This document shows positions 27,973 to 37,241 of a stretch of DNA of 64,000 bases, piece after piece. This stretch comes from Methylotuvimicrobium buryatense 5G (GTDB lineage: Bacteria; Pseudomonadota; Gammaproteobacteria; Methylococcales; Methylomonadaceae). The stretch lies in assembly GCF_000341735.1 (NCBI RefSeq), contig NZ_KB455575.1, positions 958,398 to 1,022,397 of the forward strand. The letters run 5' to 3'. How positions within the stretch are numbered: the stretch's first letter is position 1; each line of letters starts with the position of its first letter. The translations under genes were made by a program, and so were the position numbers. The notes below the pieces were generated by a model. That model did no database searches. It was not told the DNA's origin and saw only the letters and a list, made by a program, of their open reading frames with translations.

Positions 27973-28581
27973 ATGGAAACCGTATCTTACAAAGAGCTAT
28001 TGAGCATTGTTGCCATCGTATTGACTTTTCTGGCGACGGCTCCTTACATATATTCCATTTTGAAAGGTGCGACCAAACCGCATGTATTTTCTTGGGTGAT
28101 TTGGGGTACAACCACCTTCGTGGTTTTTCTGGCGCAACTTAATAACAAGGGCGGCGCTGGGGCTTGGCCAATCGGGGTTTCGGGGATTCTTACGATCTTC
28201 ATTGCCATCTTAGCTTTCGCAAAGCGCGGGGATGTAACGATCGCAAAAACGGATTGGGTTTTCCTGGTAACGGCGTTATCTTCTTTACCGCTGTGGTACT
28301 TCACCTCGGATCCGCTCTGGGCGGTTGTTATTCTCACAACAGTGGATGTGCTGGGGTTCGGTCCTACGATTCGCAAAGCCTATCACCAGCCGACATCCGA
28401 GCCGTTACACTTTTATGCTTTGTTCGCTATCCGCAATCTATTGGTTGTTATGGCGCTTGAACACCATTCACTGACTACCGTTCTTTTCCCTGCCGTGTTG
28501 GGGTTAACATGCGTATTCATCATGGTTTTGATGACGTACCGCAGACTGGCTATTGTAGTCGTCAGTCAAGGAGAGCAATGA
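27973..28581 (+). CDS. uncharacterised polytopic membrane protein
   Basis: 202 residues with about six or seven hydrophobic helices (for example LLSIVAIVLTFLATAPYIYS, VIWGTTTFVVFLAQL, VSGILTIFIAILAFA and VVILTTVDVLGFGPTIRK), so an inner-membrane protein. The repeated pattern T-x-P-Y-x-x-S-I ... F-S-W-V-I-W-G and L-G-F-G-P-T-I-R-K-A-Y is conserved-looking but I do not know its function. There is no operon partner. A hairpin (28760-28786) lies between it and the convergent efflux operon. Confidence 0.7.
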   Translation: METVSYKELLSIVAIVLTFLATAPYIYSILKGATKPHVFSWVIWGTTTFVVFLAQLNNKGGAGAWPIGVSGILTIFIAILAFAKRGDVTIAKTDWVFLVTALSSLPLWYFTSDPLWAVVILTTVDVLGFGPTIRKAYHQPTSEPLHFYALFAIRNLLVVMALEHHSLTTVLFPAVLGLTCVFIMVLMTYRRLAIVVVSQGEQ

Positions 28582-28759
28582 TAAAGGCAGTTTTGCCGAT
28601 CCGGTCAGGTAATTTCCCTGGAAAATTAGCGAACAATGACGCCTATAGCCGCAAACGCCGTTCAAGACGCGGTAAATTTTGTTGTTTCCCAAACTCCTTG
28701 GTATTCAGTCTCGCAAGCTCTAGTTTGCCAAATTCGCGAAGCTGGAGCTTCCCGTACTG

Positions 28760-28786
28760 CATTCCCAAGCAAAGAGCTTGGGAATG
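28760..28786. terminator. hairpin between convergent genes
   Basis: CATTCCCAAGC and GCTTGGGAATG pair perfectly around AAAGA. There is no T-run, so termination is only probable. It sits in the 243-base gap between the membrane protein gene and the convergent outer-membrane factor gene. Confidence 0.5.
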
Positions 28787-28824
28787 AGCGAAGTCTAATG
28801 AACTTCGTAAAAATTATATTTAAA

Positions 28825-30294
28825 TCAATCGTCATCATTAGTCTCTAGAGTCGTCTCCCAACCGCCGCCCAAGGCCTTATATAACGCGGCAAGCGCTGTA
28901 GCGGTCGCGGTCTCGCTTTGAGCTAGGCTGCTCTGATCCTGCAGCAGTCTCGATTCGATATCCAAGACCGTCAGAAAATCGCTGAGACCGGCATTGAAGC
29001 GCAAGTGAGCGAGTTCTTGGGCTCTTTGACTTGCCTCGGCCGCCGCGGCCAGCAATTTTCGTCTGGCGCGCTCCTGGTTGTAATTGATCAATGCGTTTTC
29101 GGTTTCTTCGAGCGCATTCAAAACCGTTTGTTCGTATTGTGCCAAATCGGCTTCGGCATGGGCATCGGCTGCATCAATACGGGCGAGGACGCGGCCGAGA
29201 TCCAGCGCTGCCCAAGTGATTCTCGGACCCGCCGAAAAAGCGTCCGAACCGCCCGTAGCGAGTCCCGATAAGGAACTGGCTTCGAGTGCGATCGAACCGA
29301 CGAAGGTGACGCGCGGAAAAAGATCGGCCGTTGCGACGCCGATGCGCGCGGTCGATGAGGCCAATGTGCGTTCGGCGATGCGGATATCGGGGCGGCGGCG
29401 CAGCAGTTCGGCCGGCGAGCCTATCTGAATCGTTTCGGGCAATTTCGGCAACGGGGCAGGGCGCGACAATCGTTCGGTCAGTGCACCGGGAAATTGCCCG
29501 GTCAATACGCTCAGACGATGTATCGTTTTTTGGATCGCGCTTTTTAGGGGCGGAATACCGGCTTTCGTGGCTTCGAGTTGGGCAAGCGCTCTCGATGTGT
29601 CGAGTTCGGTGCCTCGACCGTTTACGAGCCTGGACTGCGTGATTTCGGCTGTTTCGGCCTGATTCTCGGCGTTTTTTTGTGCGACGGCCAATTGATTTTG
29701 CAAGCCCCGTAACTCGAAATAATTACGCGCGACTTCGGCGATCAGGCTTACGCTCAAATCGCGCAGGCTCGCTTCTTGTGCGTCGACTTCGTCGTCGCTG
29801 GCTTCGACGCTGCGGCGAACGCGGCCGAACAAATCCAGTTCCCAAAAGGCATCGAAACCGATGTTATACAGTTTCAATTCGCGCGGCGCGAAGGTGCGGT
29901 TATTCATCGCGCCGAAACTGCGTTTCTGGTCGGTATAGCCCGCACGCGAGTTGATGACGGGGACAAGATCCAATCCAGATTCCAAGTACAGCGCGCGGGC
30001 TTCTTCGAGATTGGCATAGGCCGTTTTCAGGTCGTAATTGTGCTCGACGGCTTGTTCGACCAAGTCATTCAACTGGCTATCCTCGAACAAGGTCCACCAG
30101 TTAAGCTCGATGCCTTCCTTGGAAAATTCGGGATGGACGGCCTGGCCGAATTCTTGCGGCGTTTCGATAAAGGGCAGTCGATAATCGGGACCGACCGCAC
30201 AGGCGCTGAGCAATGTCAGGCATAACGAAGTCAGACCCAATCCGAGATTGGACCGCGCCCGGCTGCTATTCGTAAAAATGACTTGTTTCATCAT
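28825..30294 (-). CDS. RND efflux outer-membrane lipoprotein (OprM/NodT family)
   Basis: 489-residue outer-membrane factor forming the exit duct of a tripartite pump. It has a lipoprotein signal with lipobox LSAC, followed by AVGPDYRLP, the conserved start of the family. Further family landmarks are NWWTLFEDSQLNDLVEQAV, LLRRRPDIRIAERTLAS and the C-terminal ALYKALGGGWE. Its start overlaps the stop of the transporter gene (ATGA), so it is the third gene of the MFP-RND-OMF operon. Confidence 0.93.
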   Translation of the reverse strand: MMKQVIFTNSSRARSNLGLGLTSLCLTLLSACAVGPDYRLPFIETPQEFGQAVHPEFSKEGIELNWWTLFEDSQLNDLVEQAVEHNYDLKTAYANLEEARALYLESGLDLVPVINSRAGYTDQKRSFGAMNNRTFAPRELKLYNIGFDAFWELDLFGRVRRSVEASDDEVDAQEASLRDLSVSLIAEVARNYFELRGLQNQLAVAQKNAENQAETAEITQSRLVNGRGTELDTSRALAQLEATKAGIPPLKSAIQKTIHRLSVLTGQFPGALTERLSRPAPLPKLPETIQIGSPAELLRRRPDIRIAERTLASSTARIGVATADLFPRVTFVGSIALEASSLSGLATGGSDAFSAGPRITWAALDLGRVLARIDAADAHAEADLAQYEQTVLNALEETENALINYNQERARRKLLAAAAEASQRAQELAHLRFNAGLSDFLTVLDIESRLLQDQSSLAQSETATATALAALYKALGGGWETTLETNDDD

Positions 30295-33200
30295 TCAGAA
30301 TCCGATGTAGAGTGTTGCGGCTTTTGTTTCCGAGAAGAGGTCAGACGTTGGACCAGTCCCTGCACGCTGACATAAAACACCGGCGTCAACAACAGGCCGA
30401 ACAGCGTGACGCCGATCATACCGCTGAATACCGCGGTGCCCAGCAAGCGGCGGGATTCGGCGCCGGCGCCTTGCGCCAGCACCAGCGGCAAAACGCCCAT
30501 GATGAATGCGAACGATGTCATCAGAATCGGACGCAGCCGAACTCGCGAAGCATCCATGACGGCTGCGAAGCGGTCGAGCCCGCTTTCCTGGCGCTGCTTC
30601 GCGAATTCGACGATCAGAATCGCATTTTTACTGGCCAACGCGACCAGTACGATGAAGCCGATTTGGGTAAAGATGTTGTTGTCCATGCCGCTGAGCCAGA
30701 TGCCGGTCATCGACGACAAGATACACATCGGCACGATCAAGATGATCGCAAGCGGCAATGACCAGCTTTCGTATTGTGCGGCGAGCACCAGGAATACGAA
30801 CACGACGCTGAGCGGGAACACCAGGAATGCCACGTTGCCGGCCAAGACTTGCTGCAGGCTCAGTTCGGTCCATTCGTAGCCGAATCCGGGCGGCAGTTGT
30901 TGGTCGAGCAAGCGGCTCATGATATCGATGGCCTGGCCGGAACTGATTCCGGGCAAGGTGCCTCCGTTGATTTCGGCGGCAGGATACATGTTGTAGCGCG
31001 TGATCTTGTCCGGACCGGTGATTTCCTTGACGTCGATGAGCGAGCCGAGCGGCACGATGCCGCCGGCTGCGTTCCGGGTTTTCAATTCGGTAATATCTTC
31101 CGGAAGCATTCGGTATTCGGAGTCGGCCTGCGCGACGACTTGGTAGGTCCGCCCGAAGCTATTGAAGTCGTTGACGTACATCGAGCCCAAATAGATTTGC
31201 AGCGTTTCAAAGACTTCCTTCAACGGTACGTCCATCGCTTTCGCGCGAGTCCGGTCGACGTCGAGAAATAATTGCGGCACGCTGGCCCGGAAGGTCGTGA
31301 ATAATCCGGCAAGTCCGGATTGTTGGTTTCCTTCGGCGATCATCTCATTGGCAACGTCTTGCAAGGCATCGATGCCGGCGCTGGTACGGTCCTGAATCTG
31401 CAGTTTGAAACCGCCGACCGAACCCATGCCGCGCACCGGCGGCGGCGCGAATACCGCGATATGCGCATCGGGTATTTGCGCGAGGCGTTGTTGCAGTTTT
31501 TTGATGATCTCGTTGGCATGCAGTTCGGGCTTGCCGGCGCGGTCCTTGAATTTGTCCAGCGGGGTGAACATCGTCGCGACATTGGACTGATTGGCGCCGG
31601 TCAGTACCGACCAGCCGGAATACGCGATCACATGCGCGACGCCTTCGGTATCGAGAATGATGCGAGTGGCTTCCTTGACCACGTCCTGCGTGCGGCTCAA
31701 TGATGCGGCATCGGGCAGTTGCGTGTACAGAATCAGATAGCCCTGATCTTGTTGCGGAATGAAACCGGTCGGTACTTTTTCGAAGGCCAGCCAGTTCAGG
31801 CCGTTCAGCCCGACATAGAGCGTCAATACCAAGGCGGTCATCCGGATCAAGCGGCCGACCAGGCGCGCATAGCCTTCTCCGAAGCGATCGAAAAAGCGGT
31901 TGAAGCCGACGAAAAACCAGCCGAACAGCCGGTCGAGCAAGCGCGTGAAAGCATCCTTGTTGCCGTGCGCGCGGTCCAACAACAATGCGCACATCGCCGG
32001 GCTCAAGGTCAGCGAATTCAAGGTCGAGATTAGCGTCGAAACCGCGATCGTCAAAGCGAACTGTTTATAGAACGCACCGGATACGCCGGTGATGAAGGCG
32101 GTCGGTATGAATACCGCGACCAGCACCAGCGTCGTTGCGATGATCGGCCCGATGACTTCCTCCATCGCTTTGCGCGTCGCGTCTCGGGCGCTCATGCCCT
32201 CGGCGATATGGCGTTCGACGTTTTCGACGACGACGATCGCGTCGTCGACGACGATGCCGATCGCGAGCACCAATCCGAACAGCGACAAGGTATTCAACGA
32301 TAAGCCCATGCCGGCCATCACGGCGAAAGTGCCGATCAACGACACCGGCACCGCGAGCAGCGGAATGATCGCGGCACGCCAGTTCTGTAGGAAGACGATA
32401 ACCACGATAACGACCAGCAGCAGCGCTTCGAATAAGGTCTTGACGACCGCGTCGATCGATTGCTGAATGAAAACGACCGTGTCGTAGACGAGCGTGTAGT
32501 CGAGGCCCTCCGGAAAGTGAGTCTTCATTTTTTCCATCTCGGCTTCGATGGCTTTTTTGGTGTCCAAGGCATTCGAGCCGGGTAATTGGAAAACGGCCAG
32601 GCCGACCGTTTGTTCGCCGTCCAAGTACAAACTGGAGTTGTAATCCTTCGCGCCCAATTCGATGCGCGCGACATCCTTGAGACGCGTGATTTTTCCGTCG
32701 GAACCTTGCTTGATGACGATATCGGCGAACTGTTCCGGATCGGTCAGCCGGCCCAAGGTGCTGACCGTGTATTGATAGTCGGTCGCTTCCGGAGACGGTT
32801 GTTGGCCGACGACGCCGGCCGCGACTTGTATGTTTTGTTCGCGCACGGCATTGACGACGTCGCTTGCCGTCATATTGCGCGCGGCGATTTTTTCCGGGTC
32901 CAGCCACAGGCGCATGCTGTAATCGCGCGCGCCGAACACGAGTATTTCGCCGACGCCGGGCAGCCGCGCGAGCGTGTCCTTGATTTGCAATAATGCATAA
33001 TTGCTCAGGTAGACGCTGTCATAGCGTTGGTCCGGCGAAATCAGGTTGACGACCAGGCTGAGGTCCGGGCTGCGCTTCTTGACGCTGATGCCTTGACGCC
33101 GGACTTCCTCGGGCAGTTTCGGTTCGGCCAGCGCGACTCGGTTTTGCACCTGGACTTGCGCCTTGTCGAGGTCGGTGCCGGGCTTGAACGTGATCGTCAG

Positions 33201-33476
33201 CGCCATATTGCCGCTGTTGGTCGATTGCGACGACAAATACAGCATGTCTTCGACGCCGTTGACTTCCTGTTCGATCGGCGTCGCGACCGTTTCGGCGACG
33301 ACCGCGGCATTCGCGCCGGGATAGACGGTGCTGACCATCACGGTCGGCGGCGCGATTTCAGGATACTGGGCGATCGGCAATGCGATCAGCGCGAGACCGC
33401 CGACCATGACGATTAGAATCGACAAGACCGACGCGAAGATCGGACGGTCGATGAAAAAATGCGTAAATCGGTACAT
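30291..33476 (-). CDS. RND multidrug efflux transporter (HAE1, AcrB/MexB-like)
   Basis: 1061-residue proton-driven inner-membrane pump. It starts FFIDRPIFASVLSILIVMVG and PIAQYPEIAPPTVMVSTVYP, the HAE1 hallmark. The TM4 proton-relay Asp pair is in LAIGIVVDDAIVVVENVERH. It includes GFIPQQDQGYLI and the C-terminal half repeat LVALASKNAILIVEFAKQ. Full length for the family. It lies six bases downstream of the adaptor gene and overlaps the outer-membrane factor. Substrates cannot be read from sequence. Confidence 0.95.
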   Translation of the reverse strand: MYRFTHFFIDRPIFASVLSILIVMVGGLALIALPIAQYPEIAPPTVMVSTVYPGANAAVVAETVATPIEQEVNGVEDMLYLSSQSTNSGNMALTITFKPGTDLDKAQVQVQNRVALAEPKLPEEVRRQGISVKKRSPDLSLVVNLISPDQRYDSVYLSNYALLQIKDTLARLPGVGEILVFGARDYSMRLWLDPEKIAARNMTASDVVNAVREQNIQVAAGVVGQQPSPEATDYQYTVSTLGRLTDPEQFADIVIKQGSDGKITRLKDVARIELGAKDYNSSLYLDGEQTVGLAVFQLPGSNALDTKKAIEAEMEKMKTHFPEGLDYTLVYDTVVFIQQSIDAVVKTLFEALLLVVIVVIVFLQNWRAAIIPLLAVPVSLIGTFAVMAGMGLSLNTLSLFGLVLAIGIVVDDAIVVVENVERHIAEGMSARDATRKAMEEVIGPIIATTLVLVAVFIPTAFITGVSGAFYKQFALTIAVSTLISTLNSLTLSPAMCALLLDRAHGNKDAFTRLLDRLFGWFFVGFNRFFDRFGEGYARLVGRLIRMTALVLTLYVGLNGLNWLAFEKVPTGFIPQQDQGYLILYTQLPDAASLSRTQDVVKEATRIILDTEGVAHVIAYSGWSVLTGANQSNVATMFTPLDKFKDRAGKPELHANEIIKKLQQRLAQIPDAHIAVFAPPPVRGMGSVGGFKLQIQDRTSAGIDALQDVANEMIAEGNQQSGLAGLFTTFRASVPQLFLDVDRTRAKAMDVPLKEVFETLQIYLGSMYVNDFNSFGRTYQVVAQADSEYRMLPEDITELKTRNAAGGIVPLGSLIDVKEITGPDKITRYNMYPAAEINGGTLPGISSGQAIDIMSRLLDQQLPPGFGYEWTELSLQQVLAGNVAFLVFPLSVVFVFLVLAAQYESWSLPLAIILIVPMCILSSMTGIWLSGMDNNIFTQIGFIVLVALASKNAILIVEFAKQRQESGLDRFAAVMDASRVRLRPILMTSFAFIMGVLPLVLAQGAGAESRRLLGTAVFSGMIGVTLFGLLLTPVFYVSVQGLVQRLTSSRKQKPQHSTSDSE

Positions 33477-33482
33477 GATTGT

Positions 33483-34697
33483 TTATTCTCCGCCAAACGT
33501 GACGAGTTCTGGCGCGACTTTGGCGCCGGGCCAGACTTTTTGCTGTCCTTCGATCACGACTTTGTCTTCGGCCGTCAAGCCCTCGGAGATGACGCGCAAA
33601 CCGTCTATGCGCGCGCCCGGAATCACTTTACGGTATTCGGCTTGATCGTCTTGATTCAATACCCAGACGAAGCGTTGCGCCTGATCGGTACCGATAGCGC
33701 GATCCGGCAGCAATAGCGCCGGATAGGGGGCGCCGCCTTGTATGCGCACGCGGGCGAAGAAGCCCGGACTCAACAGATTATGGGTATTTTCGAATACGCC
33801 GCGCAGAGTCACGGTGCCAGTATCGGTATCGGCGCTCGGCGCGATATAGTCGAGCGTGCCGCGATGCGGAAAATCGCTTTCGTCGGTCAAGTTCAGTTGC
33901 ATCGGCATGCCTTGAAGATTCTCGCGGCCGCTGAGTTGACGTTTATATTTCAATACTGAACGCTCGTCGGCGTCGATGTAGACATAGACCGGATCGATCG
34001 AGACGATGTGGGTCAGCAGCGTCGCGGCGCCGCCGCCGTTGACGAGGTTTCCGGTCGTGATCAATTCGCGCCCGACGCGTCCGTCGATCGGCGCATGAAT
34101 ACGCGTGTATTCGAGATCGAGTTTGGCTCGGTAAACGTTCGCTTCAGCGGCTTGCACCGCAGCGGACGCTTCGCGAAGGCCCTTGCTGCGCCCGTCGTAT
34201 TCCTCGATGGATATCGCTTTGGCTTTTAATAAGTTTTCGGCGCGCTCGAGGTCGTTCTGCGCGAGTTCTCGTTTGGATTTGGCTCGTTCCAATTCGGCTT
34301 GAGCCAGATTCAATTGAGCCTGATAGGGTTTCGGATCGATCGTGAACAATAAATCGCCCTTTTTGACGTTTTCGCCGGCGAAGAAATTGACCTTCTCCAA
34401 ATGGCCGCCGACCCGAGCCCGGACCTCGACTGCTTCGATCGCTTCGATGCGGCCCGTGAATTCGTCCCATTCGGTGACATCACGGGACAGCGGGTGCGCG
34501 ATTTTGACCTTGGCAGCCGGTGGAGCTTGGATTTCGGCTGTGTCACCGCATCCGGTCAGCGCGATCGCAATAACCGTAATGACCCAAAACGCTAGCAGAC
34601 TTGGCGACAAAGACGGAATGTTTCCACCGCTCGTAAGCGAAACTTCGTTGACGGAGGGGCGATATATCGCAAGGGCTGGTTCGGTTTTTGGATTCAT
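33483..34697 (-). CDS. RND efflux periplasmic adaptor (MFP, AcrA-like)
   Basis: 404-residue membrane-fusion adaptor. It carries a long N-terminal segment with a hydrophobic helix and lipobox LTGC, then EFTGRIEAIEAVEVRARVGG (lipoyl half), a coiled-coil hairpin (LAQAELERAKSKRELAQNDL) and the second lipoyl half DLEYTRIHAPIDGRVG. The ~50 residues before the lipobox are longer than usual, so a downstream Met could be the start, though none is obvious. First gene of the operon, divergent from tetR. Confidence 0.93.
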   Translation of the reverse strand: MNPKTEPALAIYRPSVNEVSLTSGGNIPSLSPSLLAFWVITVIAIALTGCGDTAEIQAPPAAKVKIAHPLSRDVTEWDEFTGRIEAIEAVEVRARVGGHLEKVNFFAGENVKKGDLLFTIDPKPYQAQLNLAQAELERAKSKRELAQNDLERAENLLKAKAISIEEYDGRSKGLREASAAVQAAEANVYRAKLDLEYTRIHAPIDGRVGRELITTGNLVNGGGAATLLTHIVSIDPVYVYIDADERSVLKYKRQLSGRENLQGMPMQLNLTDESDFPHRGTLDYIAPSADTDTGTVTLRGVFENTHNLLSPGFFARVRIQGGAPYPALLLPDRAIGTDQAQRFVWVLNQDDQAEYRKVIPGARIDGLRVISEGLTAEDKVVIEGQQKVWPGAKVAPELVTFGGE

Positions 34698-34730
34698 CGG
34701 TAAGGCGACCTCGATCGCTGCGGATTAAAA

Positions 34731-34746
34731 GGTAATACAAATTACC
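34731..34746. promoter_or_regulatory. TetR operator between efflux operon and tetR
   Basis: Perfect 16-base palindrome GGTAATACAAATTACC in the 104-base divergent intergenic region, 33 bases from the adaptor start and 55 from the regulator start. The position and symmetry suit a TetR-family dimer controlling both directions. Confidence 0.75.
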
Positions 34747-34801
34747 GTTTAATTTAGGTATGATCGTCGTTCTTGTCAATGTATTTTATGAGTAAGACAG
34801 C

Positions 34802-35416
34802 ATGGTTAAATGTGGACGTCCGCCGAAAGGGCAGGAGTGTGAAAGCCGCGAGCGCCTGTTGGACAGTGCGTTGCAACTGTTTCTGGAGCACGGTTACGGT
34901 GATCTGAATATGGAAACGATCGCGAAGGATGCTCACGTATCGATGCGGACGATTTACAGCCGGTTCGGTAATAAGGCGGGGTTATTCGGCGCCGTAATCA
35001 AACGTTGCAGCGACCAGTTCGTCGACAGATTGCCCGAAAATCTCGAGCCGGGAGAGGCGCTGGGAGTTTTCGCGAAACACTATGTTCATCTCATAACGCG
35101 CCCTGATGCGGTGCGGATCAGGACGATTTTAATCGGCGAGTCGCTGCGTTTTCCGGAATTGGCTGCAAAGTTTTATGAGCAAGGCCCGCAACGCGCCCGG
35201 GATACGCTGGTCGATTATTTCGTCAAAAAACAGCAAGAAGGGCATTTTTCGGATGTTTCGCCGCGGGTTTTGGCCGATCATTTTTTGAGTTGTCTGCGAA
35301 ACGAACATTTTCAGAAGTTACAGCTTGGATTGGCATCAACGCCGGAAGAGGCCGAAATAGATCTTTGGGTTAGGCAGACCGTCGATTTGTTTTTACACGG
35401 TTGTTTGAAAAAATGA
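34802..35416 (+). CDS. TetR-family regulator of the efflux operon
   Basis: 204-residue repressor. The N-terminal helix-turn-helix is clear: RERLLDSALQLFLEHGYGDL, then METIAKDAHVSMRTIYSRFG. The C-terminal ligand domain resembles the AcrR/TetR group with TetR_C-type helices (RARDTLVDYFVKKQQEGHF). Divergent from the RND operon with a palindrome between them, so it probably represses the pump and itself until an inducer binds. Confidence 0.88.
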   Translation: MVKCGRPPKGQECESRERLLDSALQLFLEHGYGDLNMETIAKDAHVSMRTIYSRFGNKAGLFGAVIKRCSDQFVDRLPENLEPGEALGVFAKHYVHLITRPDAVRIRTILIGESLRFPELAAKFYEQGPQRARDTLVDYFVKKQQEGHFSDVSPRVLADHFLSCLRNEHFQKLQLGLASTPEEAEIDLWVRQTVDLFLHGCLKK

Positions 35417-35593
35417 GTTTTTACTCGTTTCCAGGTTCATGCATTCATCGTTATTTACGGTTCTCGCGGTCCTCCGCTCGTCGCTATACATAAAATGTAG
35501 GATACGCTACCGGGCTGGGGTGATGGGTTTAAAAAAAACCGAATTTTGATGTGCGAACACTATACTTAAAACACCATTAACTTGGAGAGTATG

Positions 35594-36046
35594 ATGAAAT
35601 ATTCGGATATGTTATCCGTGGCTTTGGAAGAAGCCCGGACGGGATTTGACGAAGGCGGCGTTCCGGTTGGTGCGGCATTATTCGATTGCGAAGGCCGTGT
35701 GCTTGGTCGGGGGCGTAATCGGCGGGTTCAAGACGGAGACCCATCGGTACATGGTGAAACCGACGCATTTCGTAAGGCGGGGCGGCAAACGAACTACCGC
35801 GATAAAATTCTCGTGACGACCTTGGCTCCTTGTTGGTATTGCTCCGGATTGATTCGGCAGTTTAATATCGGCACTGTTGTTGTCGGCGAATCGGTCAATT
35901 TTTCAGGTCATTTGGATTGGCTCAGGGAAGCGGGAGTCAATATCATCGAGTTGAACGATGTCGATTGCATTGAGCTGATGAGGCGTTTTATCGAGCAATC
36001 GCCGCATATCTGGTTTGAAGATATCGGCGAATGCGATAATGCTTAA
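35594..36046 (+). CDS. cytosine deaminase, yeast (Fcy1) type
   Basis: 150-residue zinc deaminase. The zinc/catalytic motif is H-G-E-T-D-A (His and Glu) plus TLAPCWYCSGL (P-C-x-x-C). The C-terminus RRFIEQSPHIWFEDIGE closely matches the end of the yeast cytosine deaminase, which covers its active site, and VVVGESVNFSGHLDWLREAG matches its body. Expected reaction: cytosine to uracil, pyrimidine salvage. ATG 35594 is four to five bases after GGAGAG; ATG 35591 is equally in frame. A stand-alone gene. Confidence 0.85.
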   Translation: MKYSDMLSVALEEARTGFDEGGVPVGAALFDCEGRVLGRGRNRRVQDGDPSVHGETDAFRKAGRQTNYRDKILVTTLAPCWYCSGLIRQFNIGTVVVGESVNFSGHLDWLREAGVNIIELNDVDCIELMRRFIEQSPHIWFEDIGECDNA

Positions 36047-36047
36047 T

Positions 36048-36154
36048 CCTAAAAAGAGCAGTTGACCAAGCCGGTGAAAGTTTTGTAGACCGTTCATGCT
36101 TCGACTTGGCTCCGCACGAACGGTCTAAGACACATGCCAACTGCTCTTTTTAGG
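36048..36154. repeat. nested inverted repeat (MITE-like or terminator)
   Basis: Outer arms CCTAAAAAGAGCAGTTG (36048-36064) and CAACTGCTCTTTTTAGG (36138-36154) are perfect complements. Inside, AGACCGTTC and GAACGGTCT form a second hairpin. It lies between the convergent deaminase and heme A synthase genes. A T-run in either direction could terminate both. Confidence 0.8.
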
Positions 36155-36174
36155 TTAACCTTAGGCTCGGCGGC

Positions 36175-37146
36175 TTAACTGTTCTGCTTGGAATAGATCA
36201 AGCAGATGTAAATAAAAAACTGCGTACCGAAAATAAAATTGGCCATCAATAAATGAATCGGTTGCGCGGCAGCGGGAAAACCGAGTCTGTCGAGGCTGAC
36301 ACCGGCGAGAATTGCAATGACGACCATGGCTGTCAAGGCTATGCCGAGTGTATGTAATAGTCTGTTTTGAGCGGACGAGCGATACAGCTTCCAGGCCAGC
36401 CATAGGTTTGTAAACAAGATAATCGACGAAAACGAGCGGTGCACATAAAAAATGATGGGCAGGTCATCGCGCCAATATTGACGGTCGATATAGGCGTGTT
36501 CGTTCGCAATTAGATCGACGGCTTCTCGAACTTGCGTGCCCATCGCGACTTGAATCAAGGTCATGACCAATGCGGCGATCAATACGCCCTTGAAAACACG
36601 GGGCAACGACTGTGTATCAAGACTTTGAAAAAACTCCCGCTGCGACCTTGCTATTACGTAAATTAACAAGGCTACGATGAACAAAGCCAGTAGCATATGT
36701 AAGGTTATCATCAACGGTTTTAGATTGCTGGCGACAACCACGGAACCCAGCCAGGCTTGAAATCCGACGATAAAAACCACCGCTAAGCAAAGATAAAATA
36801 CCGTCTTATCGGACTTGAGATAAATACGGGACGACCAGGCGGTCAGTAAAATCAGAATGCCGATGCTGGCGCCGGTTAAGCGGTTAAGGTATTCGGTCCA
36901 AGTTTTGACCGGATTGAAATCGGTGTTTTGATAGCCGCGTTCGGCATAGATGGTTTTGTAGTCCGGCGGAAGCTGAGAAACATCGGTTGGTGGAATCAAT
37001 TTGCCGAAGCAAGTCGGCCAATCAGGGCAACCCATTCCGGCGCCGGATGCGCGAACGATGCCGCCGACCAGGATCAAGAAATAAACAGCGAAAATGGTAA
37101 TGGTTCCGATGCGTCTGAATCTAAGTGCGGCTTCAATATCAATCAT
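36175..37146 (-). CDS. ctaA: heme A synthase (CtaA/COX15)
   Basis: 323-residue membrane enzyme that converts heme O to heme A for cytochrome c oxidase. It has eight predicted helices. Hallmarks are the N-terminal FLILVGGIVRASGAGMGCPD with WPTCFG, the NRLTGASIGI and LGSVVVASNL segments, and conserved heme-ligand His residues (EYLNRLTG-linked, MITLHMLLA, FYVHRSFSS, AQPIHLLMA). Two Cys in GCPDWPTC are the usual periplasmic-loop pair. The cox structural genes are outside the window. Confidence 0.93.
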   Translation of the reverse strand: MIDIEAALRFRRIGTITIFAVYFLILVGGIVRASGAGMGCPDWPTCFGKLIPPTDVSQLPPDYKTIYAERGYQNTDFNPVKTWTEYLNRLTGASIGILILLTAWSSRIYLKSDKTVFYLCLAVVFIVGFQAWLGSVVVASNLKPLMITLHMLLALFIVALLIYVIARSQREFFQSLDTQSLPRVFKGVLIAALVMTLIQVAMGTQVREAVDLIANEHAYIDRQYWRDDLPIIFYVHRSFSSIILFTNLWLAWKLYRSSAQNRLLHTLGIALTAMVVIAILAGVSLDRLGFPAAAQPIHLLMANFIFGTQFFIYICLIYSKQNS

Positions 37147-37241
37147 TGGTGTGATCTGTATGTTTTTGAAAGGATATCGGTGAATGCGAATTTTGCATTA
37201 CGCCAGCGATGGTCTGGAATCGGGCAATTCGGGTGTGAAAA

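Noticed and set aside
30312..33716. Long plus-strand ORFs over the RND operon
   Set aside because: They are shadows of the minus-strand efflux genes, whose protein families are unambiguous.
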